Below are positions 1 through 9,248 of a stretch of DNA of 64,000 nt, piece after piece. The notes under the pieces are model-generated. The model was not told the origin of the DNA, searched no databases, and was given only the letters and a program-made list of their open reading frames with translations. The stretch comes from Woeseiaceae bacterium (GTDB taxonomy: Bacteria; Pseudomonadota; Gammaproteobacteria; Steroidobacterales; Woeseiaceae). Location: assembly GCA_021773055.1 (NCBI GenBank), contig JAJFKV010000017.1:124001-188000 (forward strand), in the 5' to 3' direction. The translations under genes and the position numbers were made by a program. Numbering within the stretch: position 1 is the first letter of the stretch; each line of letters begins with the position of its first letter.

Positions 1-18
1 GCGATAAGGGGTAAACGC

Positions 19-1560
19 ATGTCAGAACTTAATCAAAGCAACGCACCCGGCGGCTTTCTCGGCACCGTAGAGCGAGTTGGCAACAAGCTGCCCGATCCGG
101 CCGTCCTGTTCATTGCCTTACTCTTCATTGTCTGGGTTTTGTCCTGGCTGTTGTCCTACGTGTCATTTGACGTTATCGACCCGCGCAACAGCGAGCCGTT
201 GGTGATCAGGAATCTGATGTCAGGTGCGGCGTTTACCCAATTCCTGTCCGTCATGGTTACGAACTTCTCTCACTTCCACCCGGTCGGCGTTGTACTGGTC
301 GCGATGCTCGGTATCGGCGTTGCGGAGCATACTGGCTTCATCAACTCTGCACTGAGAGCGCTTCTCAACGTAACGCCGGATAAATTGTTAACGCCAATGG
401 TTGTTGCTGTCGGCATCGTAAGTCACACCGCGGCAGACGCTGGCTATGTCCTGGTTATCCCGCTTGGCGGCGTTATTTTTTATGCGGCGGGACGTCATCC
501 GTTAGCGGGAATCGCTGCCGCGTTTGCCGGTGTGTCCGGCGGCTTTTCCGCGAGCTTCGTCCCGTCTTCGATTGATCCACTTCTACAGGGCCTCACGCAG
601 GCAGGCGCGCAGATTCTTGACCCCGAAATCACGCTGAACCCCCTGAACAACTATTTCTTCACGACCGCGTCGTCGCTGCTGATTATCAGCCTTGGCTGGT
701 TCATCACAGACCGCATCGTTGAGCCGCGCCTGCAAAGTGAAACCATTGACGGCGACGAAGAAGACTTGCCCGAGATGCACGACCTTCAGGATAAAGAGCG
801 TAAAGGCCTGCGCTGGGCGACAATCTCGATGCTGCTCGGGATCGTTCTGTTGGTCGCCACCTCGCTACCTGCCGGATCACCCTGGCGTGACGCGACTGGC
901 GATATCTCCAGTTTCCAGGCACCACTGATGCGGTCTATCGTCTCGCTGATTTTCCTGTTCTTCTTGTTGCCGGGTGTGGTCTACGGAGTCGTCGCTGGCA
1001 CCATCTCGAGCTCCAAAGACATCATCGTTGGTATGACCAAATCGATGCACAGTATGTCCTATTACCTGGTCATCATGTTTTTCATCGCGCAATTCGTTTA
1101 TGCGTTTGGCCAGTCGAACCTCGGCGTACTCCTTGCTCTACAGGGCGCGGCGTTCCTGACGGCGATGGCTTTGCCCGCTGCGGTAACCATCGTTGGAATC
1201 GTCATACTCACCGCATTCGTCAATATTTTCGTTGGATCAGCGTCGGGTAAATGGGGGCTGCTCGCGCCCATCTTTGTCCCGATGCTCATGTCGCTTGGCA
1301 TCTCACCCGACCTCACGCAGGCGGCGTATCGTGTGGGCGATTCCAGCACCAACATCATCACGCCCCTGATGCCCTACTTCCCGTTGGTCGTGGTCTATTG
1401 CCAGCGCTATGTGAAAAACACGGGTATCGGCACGCTGACTGCGATGATGCTGCCGTACTCGATGTCCTTCCTGGTGCTGTGGACAATCTTCTTACTAATT
1501 TATTTCGCGATTGGAATTCCGCTCGGCATACAGTCGAACTACGCCTATCCACCGGGCTAA
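19..1560 (+). CDS. AbgT family transporter
   Basis: A 513-residue polytopic inner-membrane protein of the AbgT family (AbgT/MtrF type). Family members import p-aminobenzoyl-glutamate or act as proton-driven drug (sulfonamide) exporters; the substrate here cannot be told from sequence. Many hydrophobic helices are visible, with the family-typical stretches NKLPDPAVLF near residue 22 and GVSGGFSASFVPSSIDPL near residue 170. The length matches the family (about 500). An AAGGGG ribosome site lies just upstream of the ATG. The next gene begins 3 bases after the stop, so the two are probably co-transcribed. Confidence 0.88.
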   Translation: MSELNQSNAPGGFLGTVERVGNKLPDPAVLFIALLFIVWVLSWLLSYVSFDVIDPRNSEPLVIRNLMSGAAFTQFLSVMVTNFSHFHPVGVVLVAMLGIGVAEHTGFINSALRALLNVTPDKLLTPMVVAVGIVSHTAADAGYVLVIPLGGVIFYAAGRHPLAGIAAAFAGVSGGFSASFVPSSIDPLLQGLTQAGAQILDPEITLNPLNNYFFTTASSLLIISLGWFITDRIVEPRLQSETIDGDEEDLPEMHDLQDKERKGLRWATISMLLGIVLLVATSLPAGSPWRDATGDISSFQAPLMRSIVSLIFLFFLLPGVVYGVVAGTISSSKDIIVGMTKSMHSMSYYLVIMFFIAQFVYAFGQSNLGVLLALQGAAFLTAMALPAAVTIVGIVILTAFVNIFVGSASGKWGLLAPIFVPMLMSLGISPDLTQAAYRVGDSSTNIITPLMPYFPLVVVYCQRYVKNTGIGTLTAMMLPYSMSFLVLWTIFLLIYFAIGIPLGIQSNYAYPPG

Positions 1561-1563
1561 TTC

Positions 1564-3963
1564 ATGGCCAATCTTGACTTCGAAAAACTCGGTTCGTTTT
1601 ATCTCGGTAAACGCTTCGACACAGACGCGCAAAAGCTCAGCGAAGACCTGGTCCTTTACGACTCGAAAGACCTTACGACGCATGCGGTGATTATCGGTAT
1701 GACTGGCTCGGGCAAGACCGGCCTGGGCATAGGCATGCTTGAAGAGGCTGCACTTGATCATATCCCGGTGATTGCGATCGACCCCAAAGGGGATATGGGT
1801 AATCTGCTGCTCACGTTTCCGCAGCTGGCGGCAGAGAGCTTTCGCCCCTGGGTCAATGCGCGGACAGCGACCGACAAAGGCCAAACCGTCGATGAGTTCG
1901 CTGCCGCACAGGCCGCCCTGTGGAAAAAGGGGCTGGGGCAGTGGGGGCAAACCGCGGCGAGGATCGCACAACTGCGGAAGAACGTAGATCTTGCGATCTA
2001 TACGCCCGGCAGCAATGCGGGCTTGCCGATTTCAGTCCTGCAATCTTTTAACGCGCCCGACCAGGGGCTTATTGATGATGTCGATCTGTATCGTGAGCGC
2101 GTACAGGCAACCGCGACCGGCATTCTGACGCTACTCGGTATTGACGCCGATCCGGTGGCAAGTCGTGAACACATTCTTGTCTCGCGCTTGCTGGACCACG
2201 CCTGGAAAGCGGGCCGCGATCTGGATGTTGCGGGTTTGATCGCGGAGATTCAAAACCCGCCGATAAGTAAAGTCGGCGTAATGACTATCGATTCATTTTT
2301 TTCGGCCAAGGATCGATTCGCACTGGCAATGCGACTGAACAACTTACTGGCGGCACCCGGCTTCGAGACCTGGATGCAGGGTGAGCCACTCAAGGCAAAG
2401 AGCCTGCTCTATACCGAAGAGGGCAAACCTCGAATCTCTGTAATGTCCATCGCTCATCTCGATGATGCTCAGCGCATGTTCTTTGTCTGCATGCTGCTGA
2501 ACGAATTGATCGCATGGATGCGGGCCCAGCAGGGCACGTCAAGCCTGCGTGCGATTTTGTACATGGATGAGCTGTTCGGATACATGCCACCGGTAGCCAA
2601 TCCGCCATCGAAAAAGCTGTTCCTGACGCTGCTGAAGCAAGCGCGTGCATACGGGTTGGGCCTGGTGCTTTCTACTCAGAATCCGGTCGATCTCGACTAC
2701 AAGGGTCTATCAAATACGGGCACCTGGTTCATTGGTCGCCTGCAGACCGAACGCGACAAAGCGCGAGTAATGGCGGGCCTGGAGGGCGCGAGCGGTGGTG
2801 ACTTCGACAAGCCGGCGATGGAACGCACGATAGCCGGTCTCGGCAAGCGCCGCTTCCTGCTGCACAACGTGCACGAAGATGAGGCGGTTGTTTTTAACAC
2901 GCGCTGGGTGATGTCTTATCTTGCCGGCCCACTAACGCGCGACCATATCCGCACGCTAATGGGCAAAGCAAAAAGCAGGATCGCGGCAGCTGCAAAGGCG
3001 ATATCAAAACCCAAACGCAAGAGCGCTGCGTCGGCGCCTGCTTTGCCGCCCTCAATCGAACAGTACTACGTGCGCGGCCGCGGTGAAGACATTGTCTATC
3101 ACCCACGGCTAGTCGCCGGTGGCGACGTTGTTTTCAGTAGTTCGCGCTACAACATTGAAGATGAGCGTGCCGTGCTGCACTCCGTCGAGTTCGAAGACGG
3201 GCCGGTCGCGATCGACTGGGATTATGCTGAACCGCTCAATACCGCAATTGACGACTTGGAGAGCAATGGCAACGGCGCGGCGAGCTACGCGGTCTGCCCG
3301 ACCGTGGCCAGCAACGCGAAAGGCTATGCGGGCTGGAGCAAAGATTACAAGACCTGGTTGCGGCAGAACGAAAACGTCACGCTTTTCCGCAGCAAACGCT
3401 TTCGCCTCACTTCACGAGGCAACGAAACGGAAGGTGATTTTCGTGCCCGACTTCAAGACGCTGCGAGCGAAAAACGCGACCTCGCAATTGCAAAGGTCCG
3501 TAAGCGCTATGCCGGCAAAGCAACGACGCTGGAAAACCGACTGATGCGGGCGGAGCAGGCCGTCGCTGTGCAGAAACAGCAGTCGACGAAGAAAAAGCTC
3601 GACACGGCCATTTCATTCGGAACCGCGATTCTTGGTGCCGTTCTGGGACGCAAGCGATTGTCCAGCAGCTCCGCCACGCGGGTTGGCGCGGCCATTAAGA
3701 CTGCCGGCAGCGCGCGAAAAGAAGCCGCTGATGTCGAACGCGCGAAGCAAACCTCAACGAAGGTGAAAGCGGATATCGCGGCGCTAAGTAAGGCGCTGGA
3801 GAAAGAGGTTGCTGAGTTGGACACGGCGTTCAACGCGCAGTCGGAGGAGCTTGACGAGATTGTTGTGCGGGCCAAAAGTACCGACATTCACGTCGCGATT
3901 ACCGGGCTCGTCTGGTTGCCTTACACCAGCGGCGATAACGGGCGCTTAAGCCCGGCCTGGTAG
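1564..3963 (+). CDS. HerA-like / DUF87 ATP-binding protein with coiled-coil tail
   Basis: A 799-residue ATPase of the HerA/FtsK-like helicase clan. The Walker A motif is GMTGSGKT (residues 45-52), the Walker B-like stretch is ILYMDELFGYM, and a later STQNPVDLDYKGLSNTG block resembles the sensor/arginine-finger region of hexameric DNA pumps. A basic linker and a long C-terminal part rich in Lys/Glu/Ala (about residues 620-780) look coiled-coil. Family proteins translocate DNA or remodel complexes. HerA pumps usually work with a nuclease (NurA, or a defence effector), but no nuclease lies next to this gene, so its role is unknown. Its stop codon abuts the stop of the convergent Kazal gene. Confidence 0.75.
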   Translation: MANLDFEKLGSFYLGKRFDTDAQKLSEDLVLYDSKDLTTHAVIIGMTGSGKTGLGIGMLEEAALDHIPVIAIDPKGDMGNLLLTFPQLAAESFRPWVNARTATDKGQTVDEFAAAQAALWKKGLGQWGQTAARIAQLRKNVDLAIYTPGSNAGLPISVLQSFNAPDQGLIDDVDLYRERVQATATGILTLLGIDADPVASREHILVSRLLDHAWKAGRDLDVAGLIAEIQNPPISKVGVMTIDSFFSAKDRFALAMRLNNLLAAPGFETWMQGEPLKAKSLLYTEEGKPRISVMSIAHLDDAQRMFFVCMLLNELIAWMRAQQGTSSLRAILYMDELFGYMPPVANPPSKKLFLTLLKQARAYGLGLVLSTQNPVDLDYKGLSNTGTWFIGRLQTERDKARVMAGLEGASGGDFDKPAMERTIAGLGKRRFLLHNVHEDEAVVFNTRWVMSYLAGPLTRDHIRTLMGKAKSRIAAAAKAISKPKRKSAASAPALPPSIEQYYVRGRGEDIVYHPRLVAGGDVVFSSSRYNIEDERAVLHSVEFEDGPVAIDWDYAEPLNTAIDDLESNGNGAASYAVCPTVASNAKGYAGWSKDYKTWLRQNENVTLFRSKRFRLTSRGNETEGDFRARLQDAASEKRDLAIAKVRKRYAGKATTLENRLMRAEQAVAVQKQQSTKKKLDTAISFGTAILGAVLGRKRLSSSSATRVGAAIKTAGSARKEAADVERAKQTSTKVKADIAALSKALEKEVAELDTAFNAQSEELDEIVVRAKSTDIHVAITGLVWLPYTSGDNGRLSPAW

Positions 3964-4845
3964 CTACCCGCCCACGCAGGCTCCTGCGTAGGCTTTCTGG
4001 ACTGCGGCGTTGTCGAGCTGACATTCGTTGTCGTAGGTTTCGCCGTCCATGCCGCAAACCGGTGAGTATTCGTTCGGGCAGTTTTCCCCGAGGCTTTCAC
4101 AGACGCCGGCGTACTCGATAGAGACACCGCGGCGCTCTGCAAAACACGCGTTGCCGTAGGTCATGGCATCAACACCACACACAGGTACAAACAATCTCGG
4201 GCAAGACCTGACGTTGCAAAGCCCCTCTGTGAAATTTGTAACGCCTGCTTTTTCGCCAAAGCATGCATTGTCATAGGTTTCGCCGTCTTCGCCACAAACC
4301 GGTGCGAACACCTTTGGACAGTTTTCGATATTGCATGCGCCCTTGCGCTGTACGAGAATCCGCTCGGCATCAGCCTCACAACGATTGACAAAGGTCCGAC
4401 CGTTCATCCCGCAAACCGGGTCTTCATAGCTGGGACAACCATTTACCGTGCACTCCCCCAGGCCGGCAACCTCAACCAGCGACTTTCCGGCAAAGCACTC
4501 GTTGATATAGGTGTTGCCATCGTCACCACACACCGGATCAAAAATCTCCGGACAGCCGTCGGCCCGCTCATCGAGGCACATTCCGGCGCTCGCCACTTCG
4601 ATGCCCGCCGCACCCGCAACGCAGTCATTGCTGTACGTTAGTCCATCTGCGCCGCAAACCGGGTCATATTGCATCGTGCATGCGATCTCATCGCCTTGCG
4701 CAAGGGTTATTGGGGTTGGAGACGCTGAAAAAATGCTTTGTAAGTCTACGTCGCTGGCGATTGCTGTCGAGAAAGGCGCCGCAATTAATAAAACGGTCAG
4801 CAGTGTATTTTTAAGATTATTTTTCATCATTTTGTTTAGAGCCAT
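3964..4845 (-). CDS. Exported protein of six Kazal-like protease-inhibitor units
   Basis: A 293-residue protein with an N-terminal signal peptide (hydrophobic LLTVLLIAAPFSTAIA, cut near residue 30). The rest is six repeats starting at residues 56, 98, 137, 176, 215 and 256. Each is exactly 35 residues with cysteines spaced C-x7-C-x10-C-x14-C and a core like DPVCGxDGxTYxNxC. This matches the ovomucoid-type Kazal core (Cys16 to Cys35 numbering) but lacks the Cys8-Cys38 pair. The residue at the expected P1 position differs in each unit: Met, Glu, Ser, Lys, Arg, Asn. Known Kazal domains inhibit serine proteases by presenting this loop. Inference: a secreted or periplasmic inhibitor of several proteases. 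It is the last gene of the leftward envC run, 15 bases after the methyltransferase gene. An alternative start is the Met at residue 6 or 7. Confidence 0.85.
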   Translation of the reverse strand: MALNKMMKNNLKNTLLTVLLIAAPFSTAIASDVDLQSIFSASPTPITLAQGDEIACTMQYDPVCGADGLTYSNDCVAGAAGIEVASAGMCLDERADGCPEIFDPVCGDDGNTYINECFAGKSLVEVAGLGECTVNGCPSYEDPVCGMNGRTFVNRCEADAERILVQRKGACNIENCPKVFAPVCGEDGETYDNACFGEKAGVTNFTEGLCNVRSCPRLFVPVCGVDAMTYGNACFAERRGVSIEYAGVCESLGENCPNEYSPVCGMDGETYDNECQLDNAAVQKAYAGACVGG

Positions 4846-4860
4846 AATAGACGCTGCGGT

Positions 4861-5478
4861 TCAACGAATTCTCGCAGCCCCCCAATAGTTGTAACTTAGC
4901 GACTTCAGCCCCGGAATATACATTTGATTGTCGTCCTGAATATCAAATCCCGCGCTTGTGAGCAGCGCCGGGATATCGCGGTTCATATTGCAGCCACCCG
5001 CGATCCTCTTCCACGCTGGGTTCATACGCTCCTGCCACTTCATGACGTTCGCGTCCGGCGCCTTGCCGTGCTCGCAATAAAGCAGTTGGCCATCCGGTTT
5101 CAGCACCCGCCGCATACCGTCCAGTGCGCTCATGACATCCGGAATGGTGCATAACGTGAAAGTAATCAAGACCGTGTCGACGATGTTATCCTGCAGTGGA
5201 ATTTCCTCGCCGGGAAGATCGATCATTTCGACATCCAGCCCGGACGCAGCAACAGGTGCTGCCGCGAGCCTTCGCATACCCGCTGATGGTTCGAGACCCC
5301 AAATACGGCGTACCTTGCCACGGTCGTAGTACGGCAGGTTGTGGCCACTGCCGAAACCGATTTCGAGAATATCACCCGTTGCTCGGGGTACTATTTTTTC
5401 GCGTTGCTTTCGTGTCGGCTTACTGCCGCAGGCTGCGTTGATGAGTCGTGGCAAAATACGATCCTCGTACCAGCTCAT
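4861..5478 (-). CDS. Class I SAM-dependent methyltransferase
   Basis: A 205-residue soluble protein with the SAM-binding motif LEIGFGSGHN near residue 38, the acidic strand end VEMIDLPGEE, and the post-motif VDTVLITFTLCTIPD. This is the UbiE/phospholipid-methyltransferase-like branch of methyltransferase type 11 (Rossmann fold). The substrate is not evident. Its start overlaps the stop of yibQ by 4 bases (ATGA), so the genes are translationally coupled. Size and motif order are normal, and nothing is missing. Confidence 0.82.
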   Translation of the reverse strand: MSWYEDRILPRLINAACGSKPTRKQREKIVPRATGDILEIGFGSGHNLPYYDRGKVRRIWGLEPSAGMRRLAAAPVAASGLDVEMIDLPGEEIPLQDNIVDTVLITFTLCTIPDVMSALDGMRRVLKPDGQLLYCEHGKAPDANVMKWQERMNPAWKRIAGGCNMNRDIPALLTSAGFDIQDDNQMYIPGLKSLSYNYWGAARIR

Positions 5479-6233
5479 GGTGTCTGCACCCGTTCACGCC
5501 GCATCAGTTTGCTGATCGTCACGAGCTCGTATCCTTCCGCGGCAAGCTTGGGCAGTTCGCGTTCCAGCAGATCCAGCGTCGCCGAGTACGGATGGCCAAT
5601 AGCGACCACTGATCCGCGCTTTTCTGCCAGCCGCTTCATGCGCTCGAATTCACGGGCTACGGTTTCGGGCTCTCTGTCCGGGTCCAGAAAAACGTCTCGC
5701 TTGCGGGCATCAACGCCGGCCTCATTCGCGATCCTTAGCGCGACGCTCTTGTGCGTTGTAAAGCTATCGATAAAAAACAGGTTTTCACGTGCCTGAATTT
5801 CCTCCATCAGCCACTGCATGTGCCCGGGGTGACGCGTCAACAGACCGCCGCGATGGCTATTCACACCGATGGCAAATGGCACGGACGTCAGTGCCTGTTC
5901 AAAGGTTTCGCTGAACTCACGGCGACTCATGTCGAGGTTTATGCCGAGAGGCTCCTGAGTCTTGTCGTTTGGGCTGGCCTGCAGCGGCAGATGCAACAAG
6001 ACCTCCTTGCCGCTGTTGTGTGCCTGAACCGCAAGTAGCTCTGCGCGTGGCGTGCCGGGCAACACAGCGAATGATATGGGTCCGGGTAGCCCGATCGCCC
6101 GCTGACCCGCGTCGAGCCGGTATCCCAGGTCATCAATAATTATCGCTATTCGGGGTTGGCTGGTTGCACCGGAGCCGGAAACCAGCAGAAACAGCAGCGC
6201 CAGTGATAGCAGACAGACCCTCAGTATTGTCAT
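5475..6233 (-). CDS. yibQ: Divergent polysaccharide deacetylase (YibQ family)
   Basis: A 252-residue exported protein with a signal peptide (LLSLALLFLLVSGSGATS). The family is divergent polysaccharide deacetylase (DUF610), usually encoded beside envC. Visible motifs are IAIIIDDLGYR with the catalytic-type Asp pair, LLHLPLQA, GVNSHRGGLLT and GHPYSATLDLL. Its exact enzymatic activity is not established in the family; a role in envelope or peptidoglycan processing is inferred from its constant company with EnvC. Its ATG overlaps the ctpA stop (ATGA), and its stop overlaps the methyltransferase start, giving one tight operon. Confidence 0.85.
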   Translation of the reverse strand: MTILRVCLLSLALLFLLVSGSGATSQPRIAIIIDDLGYRLDAGQRAIGLPGPISFAVLPGTPRAELLAVQAHNSGKEVLLHLPLQASPNDKTQEPLGINLDMSRREFSETFEQALTSVPFAIGVNSHRGGLLTRHPGHMQWLMEEIQARENLFFIDSFTTHKSVALRIANEAGVDARKRDVFLDPDREPETVAREFERMKRLAEKRGSVVAIGHPYSATLDLLERELPKLAAEGYELVTISKLMRRERVQTP

Positions 6234-7450
6234 TGAGCTTTGCTGTGCATCACCGCCCGGGACTGCAGCTGTAGAATTGCCTCGGCCAATTGGGCGTCGG
6301 TTTCCCGGTCGAGAATCCCCGACAAGCTCAGGTCGGGAAAGCCGGGAGCTTCGTCGACAAACACGTCGGGCGTAACGCCGATACCGTGGATCGAATCGCC
6401 GGACGGAGTGTAGTAGCGTGAAGTGGTGAGTTTGACCGCCCTGCCTTTTGACAGTGGCATGACGGTTTGCACCAGGCCTTTTCCGAATGTCGTCGACCCA
6501 ACAATCGTCGCACGATTATGGTCCTGCAATGCACCGGCGACGATCTCCGAGGCCGAAGCGGAGCCCCCGTTAACCAGAACCACCATAGAGGCCCCGTCCA
6601 GAATGTCACCGCGGTGCGCGGAGCGAGTAAAACGCGACTCCACTGAGCGGCCGTCGGCCGTAACAATGACGCCCGAGTCAAGAAACAGATCGGACACCTC
6701 AACTGCCGAATCGAGCACACCGCCAGGATTGTTACGCAAATCGAGAACGATCCCGTCCAACATGCCAGCGTTCGTTTCCTGCAGCTCATCGATGGCCTCA
6801 CTCAGTTCGCGTGACGTGTTCTCACTGAACTGGCTGACGCGAACGTAGCCGTAGGACGGGTTTAGAAATTCTTTGTGGACGCTCGCAACACGAATGACCT
6901 GTCGACGCATTTCGTGATCGATGACAACGTCATCTCGCAGTACAGACAGGGTGATTTTCGAGCCGGCGTGGCCGCGCAGTCGCCATAGCGTGTCCTTCAG
7001 GCGGTCACTATCAACCGCCAAACCATTTACTGCAACCAGCTCATCGCCACTGCGAATTCCGGATCGGGCGGCGGGCGAACCCGCTATCGGCGTAATCACG
7101 CGGATGGCGTTGTCGATCTCCGCCACCTCAATACCAACACCCGTGTAACTCCCCGTTGTACTAATTCGAATATCGCGGTACTCATTCGCGTCGAGATACT
7201 CGGAGTGGGGATCCAGGTCGGCGACCATGCCGCGAATAGCGCTCTCAAGCAGCTCCGCGTCATCGATGGGCTCGACGTACTCCCGCTTTACGTGTTCCAG
7301 CACCTCCGCGAACAGTTGTGCTTGCTCCCAGGCCAGCTCTTCGCTGGACACCGGCTTGCTATTGCCAAGCAGCCCACCACCAATGGACAGGCTGAAGCCC
7401 ATAACTACACCGATGACGATTACGAGAATTGCTCTAATTTTCAATGACAT
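6230..7450 (-). CDS. ctpA: S41 family C-terminal processing protease
   Basis: A 406-residue periplasmic serine protease. The start chosen is the ATG at 7450, whose product begins with MSLKIRAILVIVIGVV, a signal anchor; an upstream in-frame ATG at 7492 adds 14 residues that do not look like a signal sequence. Order: signal segment, N-terminal helices, PDZ domain (GVGIEVAEIDNAIRVITP, about residues 85-165), then the S41 peptidase core with catalytic Ser in GGSASASEIVAGAL and Lys in TTFGKGLVQ. CtpA/Prc proteases trim or degrade envelope proteins, often cell-wall hydrolases. Its place between envC and yibQ is common in gammaproteobacteria and supports a role in controlling septal hydrolysis. Confidence 0.9.
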   Translation of the reverse strand: MSLKIRAILVIVIGVVMGFSLSIGGGLLGNSKPVSSEELAWEQAQLFAEVLEHVKREYVEPIDDAELLESAIRGMVADLDPHSEYLDANEYRDIRISTTGSYTGVGIEVAEIDNAIRVITPIAGSPAARSGIRSGDELVAVNGLAVDSDRLKDTLWRLRGHAGSKITLSVLRDDVVIDHEMRRQVIRVASVHKEFLNPSYGYVRVSQFSENTSRELSEAIDELQETNAGMLDGIVLDLRNNPGGVLDSAVEVSDLFLDSGVIVTADGRSVESRFTRSAHRGDILDGASMVVLVNGGSASASEIVAGALQDHNRATIVGSTTFGKGLVQTVMPLSKGRAVKLTTSRYYTPSGDSIHGIGVTPDVFVDEAPGFPDLSLSGILDRETDAQLAEAILQLQSRAVMHSKAQ

Positions 7451-7509
7451 AGGATCTTCCAGGCGCCCCGGCATTTTGCTCTTGTGGCACAATCTTCGAC
7501 CTTAGCACA

Positions 7510-8670
7510 TCATCCGCCGGGACGCCGTGTGACCCATTCCCTCGGATTAACCGGCTTTGTCCCCTTGCGGAGCTCGAAATAGACGCTGGCTTGCCGCTGG
7601 CCACCACTATCGCCCACGGTCGCTATGACGTCACCGGGTGCGACCCAGTCACCGGCGTTTTTGAGAATGGTTTCGTTGTAGCCGTACAAGCTCATGTAGC
7701 CCTCACCGTGATCAACAATCACGAGCAGCCCCATCCCGGCCAGCCAGTCTGCAAAGGCGATGCGGCCATGATAGACCGCCCGAACTTCTCGCCCGCGTGG
7801 TGCTGCCAGCACAACGCCGTTCCATTTGATTCTGCCGCCAACACGCGGTTGGCCGTAGTCATGCACTAATGTGCCCGCAACCGGCCAGGTCAAGCGGCCT
7901 TTGTGTTTGCTAAACGGGGCTTCCGAGCTAATCGGGTAATCCGAGAGAATGCTGGTGAGCTCGGCGATTAGTCGAGTCAGGTCGGTTTCCTGTGCGGCAA
8001 GACGCCCGACCTCCTGACCTTCACTGGTAATTTTTTTGCGTAGGCTGGCGAGCAGGGTCTGGCGCTCTTCTTGTGAAATGTTCAGGCGGCTTAATTCCGC
8101 GTAGCGACTTTTAGCGAGACTGGCCAGACGTGCTTCCTCTGCTGCAATCTGGCTGCGCAATTCGTCGAGCCGCCTGATTTCTTGCGTTACCGCCGAGATA
8201 TTGTCGGCACGATAATCGTTGAGATAACGATAATAGGCCATGAGCCGGCCCAGCGTTGCGGGATCACGCTGGTTGAGAAGCAGCTTAATCTTCTCCTGGC
8301 TGCCGCTCATATAGGCGGCACGTACCTGAGCCGCAAGTTCGGCTGACTCCTCATCCAGGTGGGCCTCTCGCTCGGCCAGATCCTGATCCAGAGACTGCTT
8401 CTTGTTCTGCGTATAGCGCTGTTCGCGCTCGATATCCTTAATGCGCGTGCGTTGCTCGGATATCGCAACCTCGATGTCTTGCAGTTCGCCGCTTAGTCGA
8501 TCGCGTATCGAAGCACTCTCGTCCATGCTTTGCTTTAGTTCACTGATGCGCTCTCGCACCTGCTCGAGCTCGCGCTCCTTAACTTTCGCCAGCTCGCCAT
8601 GGGAGTCCTGCGCCGATGCGGCGCTTGCTACCACCAAAAACAGTATGGAAAGGGTGCATCTCAAGGTCAT
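7510..8670 (-). CDS. envC: Murein hydrolase activator EnvC
   Basis: A 386-residue periplasmic protein: signal peptide (SILFLVVASAASA), a long Glu/Arg/Leu-rich coiled coil (about residues 25-250), and a C-terminal LytM/M23-like domain (about 268-386). In active LytM enzymes the zinc ligands sit in HxG..D and HxH motifs. Here the corresponding places read KWNGVVL and YGYNE, so the domain is degenerate, as expected of EnvC, which activates amidases at the division septum rather than cutting peptidoglycan. It is first in the leftward run envC-ctpA-yibQ. Its usual neighbour gpmI is not present between it and the divergent rhodanese gene. Confidence 0.88.
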   Translation of the reverse strand: MTLRCTLSILFLVVASAASAQDSHGELAKVKERELEQVRERISELKQSMDESASIRDRLSGELQDIEVAISEQRTRIKDIEREQRYTQNKKQSLDQDLAEREAHLDEESAELAAQVRAAYMSGSQEKIKLLLNQRDPATLGRLMAYYRYLNDYRADNISAVTQEIRRLDELRSQIAAEEARLASLAKSRYAELSRLNISQEERQTLLASLRKKITSEGQEVGRLAAQETDLTRLIAELTSILSDYPISSEAPFSKHKGRLTWPVAGTLVHDYGQPRVGGRIKWNGVVLAAPRGREVRAVYHGRIAFADWLAGMGLLVIVDHGEGYMSLYGYNETILKNAGDWVAPGDVIATVGDSGGQRQASVYFELRKGTKPVNPREWVTRRPGG

Positions 8671-8777
8671 GCGAGCAGAGTGTAGAGCCTTCTGCGGGGT
8701 ATTTCCTGCCGCTTTTGCAGGTATACTTCCGCGTTTGATAAACTTCCTTCGCGCGGCTCCCCGCGCCTGAGTGACCC

Positions 8778-9248
8778 ATGGACAGAATTTTAGAATTCGC
8801 CGGCAACAACACGGTGTTGGTGTTGGTTTTGATGATCAGCTTTTTCGTCGTCATATTTTCCGAGTTGCGCCGCAAGGCGAGCGGGCTGGTTAATGTTGAG
8901 GCCATTGAGGCCGTCAGACTCATTAACAATGATGCTGTCGTCATCGACCTGCGCAGTATCGACGCCTTTGCCAAGGGACATATCGTTAGCGCCCGTAGCG
9001 TACCGCTGGATGAGCTTGACACCAAGATAAATAGCTTCGGCGCAATGAAGTCGAAGCCTATAATCGCCGTCTGCGACTCAGGCGTGAGCTCGACCAAGGC
9101 GGTAAATACACTTCGTACTGCCGGCTTCGAGAGCGTTTACGGTCTGAAGGGTGGCATGGCCGGCTGGAGCCAGGCGGGAATGCCCGTCGTCACCGGTAGA
9201 AAGACGAAAGCAAAGAAACCCAAGAAAAAAAAACAGCGAAATGAGTGA
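8778..9248 (+). CDS. yibN: Membrane-anchored rhodanese-like protein (YibN type)
   Basis: A 156-residue protein with one N-terminal transmembrane helix (TVLVLVLMISFFVVIFSEL) and a rhodanese domain (about residues 40-140). The candidate active-site loop is CDSGVSS, giving the catalytic cysteine. The C-terminus is a strongly basic tail of Lys and Arg. Rhodanese domains transfer sulfane sulfur; the physiological acceptor of YibN is not known. It heads the conserved run yibN-grxC-secB-gpsA, and its stop overlaps the grxC start by 8 bases. Confidence 0.85.
   Translation: MDRILEFAGNNTVLVLVLMISFFVVIFSELRRKASGLVNVEAIEAVRLINNDAVVIDLRSIDAFAKGHIVSARSVPLDELDTKINSFGAMKSKPIIAVCDSGVSSTKAVNTLRTAGFESVYGLKGGMAGWSQAGMPVVTGRKTKAKKPKKKKQRNE

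Noticed and set aside
1495..1971. Long antisense open frame across the AbgT/HerA junction
   Set aside because: It is a shadow of two well-supported genes on the other strand with no family motif or ribosome site; the same applies to similar frames across the window.
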